From the NCBI GenBank assembly GCA_964451375.1, contig CAYVIN010000165.1:1-5585 (forward strand): a stretch of DNA of 5,585 nucleotides. Reading direction: 5' to 3'. Shown in pieces: positions 5,425 through 5,585 of this stretch (its first letter is position 1; each line of letters begins with the position of its first letter). This DNA is from JAGXQV01 sp964451375 (lineage in GTDB: Bacteria; Pseudomonadota; Gammaproteobacteria; Burkholderiales; Sulfuricellaceae). The notes below the pieces were generated by a model, which was not told the origin of the DNA, did not search any database, and was given only the letters and a program-made list of their open reading frames with translations. The position numbers and the translations under genes are program-made.

Positions 5425-5585
5425 TAACCCGGATATTTCATAAATTCGCGTGATGATCGCGCAGGATTTTGCGAGCTTTCGCCTATCGGCGAAATGCCTG
5501 CTTACCCCACTTGTTTCATAGGCGAATTTTGCGAAGGAGCGGCGTAGTTATTCATACGCCCGACTGTCGCGCCCTTGTTCCGGCT
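5425..5585. repeat. Upstream region with nested inverted repeats, possible IS or MITE end
   Basis: No gene is seen in this stretch upstream of the Cache-CheW gene. It begins with taacccggatatttc (5425-5439), also present in the loop of copy B at 2525-2539. It contains a perfect 7-bp hairpin, tttcgcc/ggcgaaa (5477-5494), an alternative 9-bp inverted pair, ttcgcctat (5478-5486) with ataggcgaa (5518-5526), and a direct repeat attttgcga at 5466-5474 and 5526-5534. This density suggests the end of a mobile element, with the rest outside the window or lost. No sigma-70 or sigma-54 promoter for the downstream gene is obvious. Confidence 0.4.

Noticed and set aside
3982..5427. Plus-strand open frame of 481 codons
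   Set aside because: It is antisense to the Cache-CheW gene, whose frame gives recognisable duplicated sensory modules and a CheW domain. The antisense product resembles nothing and arises from GC-rich codon bias.
5395..5585. Sigma-54/NifA-type promoter upstream of the Cache-CheW gene
   Set aside because: I found no TGGCAC-N5-TTGC-like element and no TGT-N10-ACA activator site on the minus strand here or between 2348 and 2676.

Overview
The window looks like part of a nitrogen-fixation neighbourhood in a diazotrophic proteobacterium. The marker is a clear nifT/FixU gene. The organism cannot be named from the sequence. Fairly GC-rich coding sequence, many short G/C-tract palindromic repeats and a Cache/CheW-type sensor fit gamma- or betaproteobacterial diazotrophs; a methanotroph-like gammaproteobacterium is a guess only. 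No nifHDK gene lies inside the window.

All intact genes are on the minus strand, read from right to left. (1) A 905-residue soluble protein has two tandem Cache-like sensory modules and a C-terminal CheW domain (5394-2677). (2) nifT (2347-2126). (3) A degenerate SIR2-like protein (start chosen at 2082, end 1246). (4) A GNAT-family acetyltransferase (1249-785) whose start codon overlaps the SIR2-like stop as ATGA. Genes 2 to 4 form a compact operon. Gene 1 probably belonged to it too: removing the repeat element between genes 1 and 2, plus one copy of its 9-bp target duplication, leaves a gap of only 26 nt.

The left side (1-664) is decayed and rich in repeats. On the plus strand a GTG-started TOBE (molybdate-binding, Mop-type) domain runs into the C-terminal remnant of a RelE/ParE-type toxin in another frame. 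Neither gene looks intact. Upstream of these remnants is a palindromic element (145-321).

The most notable non-coding structure is a pair of MITE-like elements, at 145-321 and 2375-2668. Both reduce to the same 100-bp unit with about 21-bp terminal inverted repeats, and a T-A to G-C compensatory change keeps the termini paired. Each copy carries a different second palindromic element nested at a different internal site, with direct repeats at the edges. The right-hand element sits immediately after the stop codon of the Cache-CheW gene and 18 nt (after its target duplication) before nifT.

Functionally, the block suggests a cytosolic signal-sensing CheW protein, a nitrogenase-associated small protein and two accessory proteins once made as one transcription unit. 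The sensory link to nitrogen fixation is inference from gene order, not something the sequence proves.
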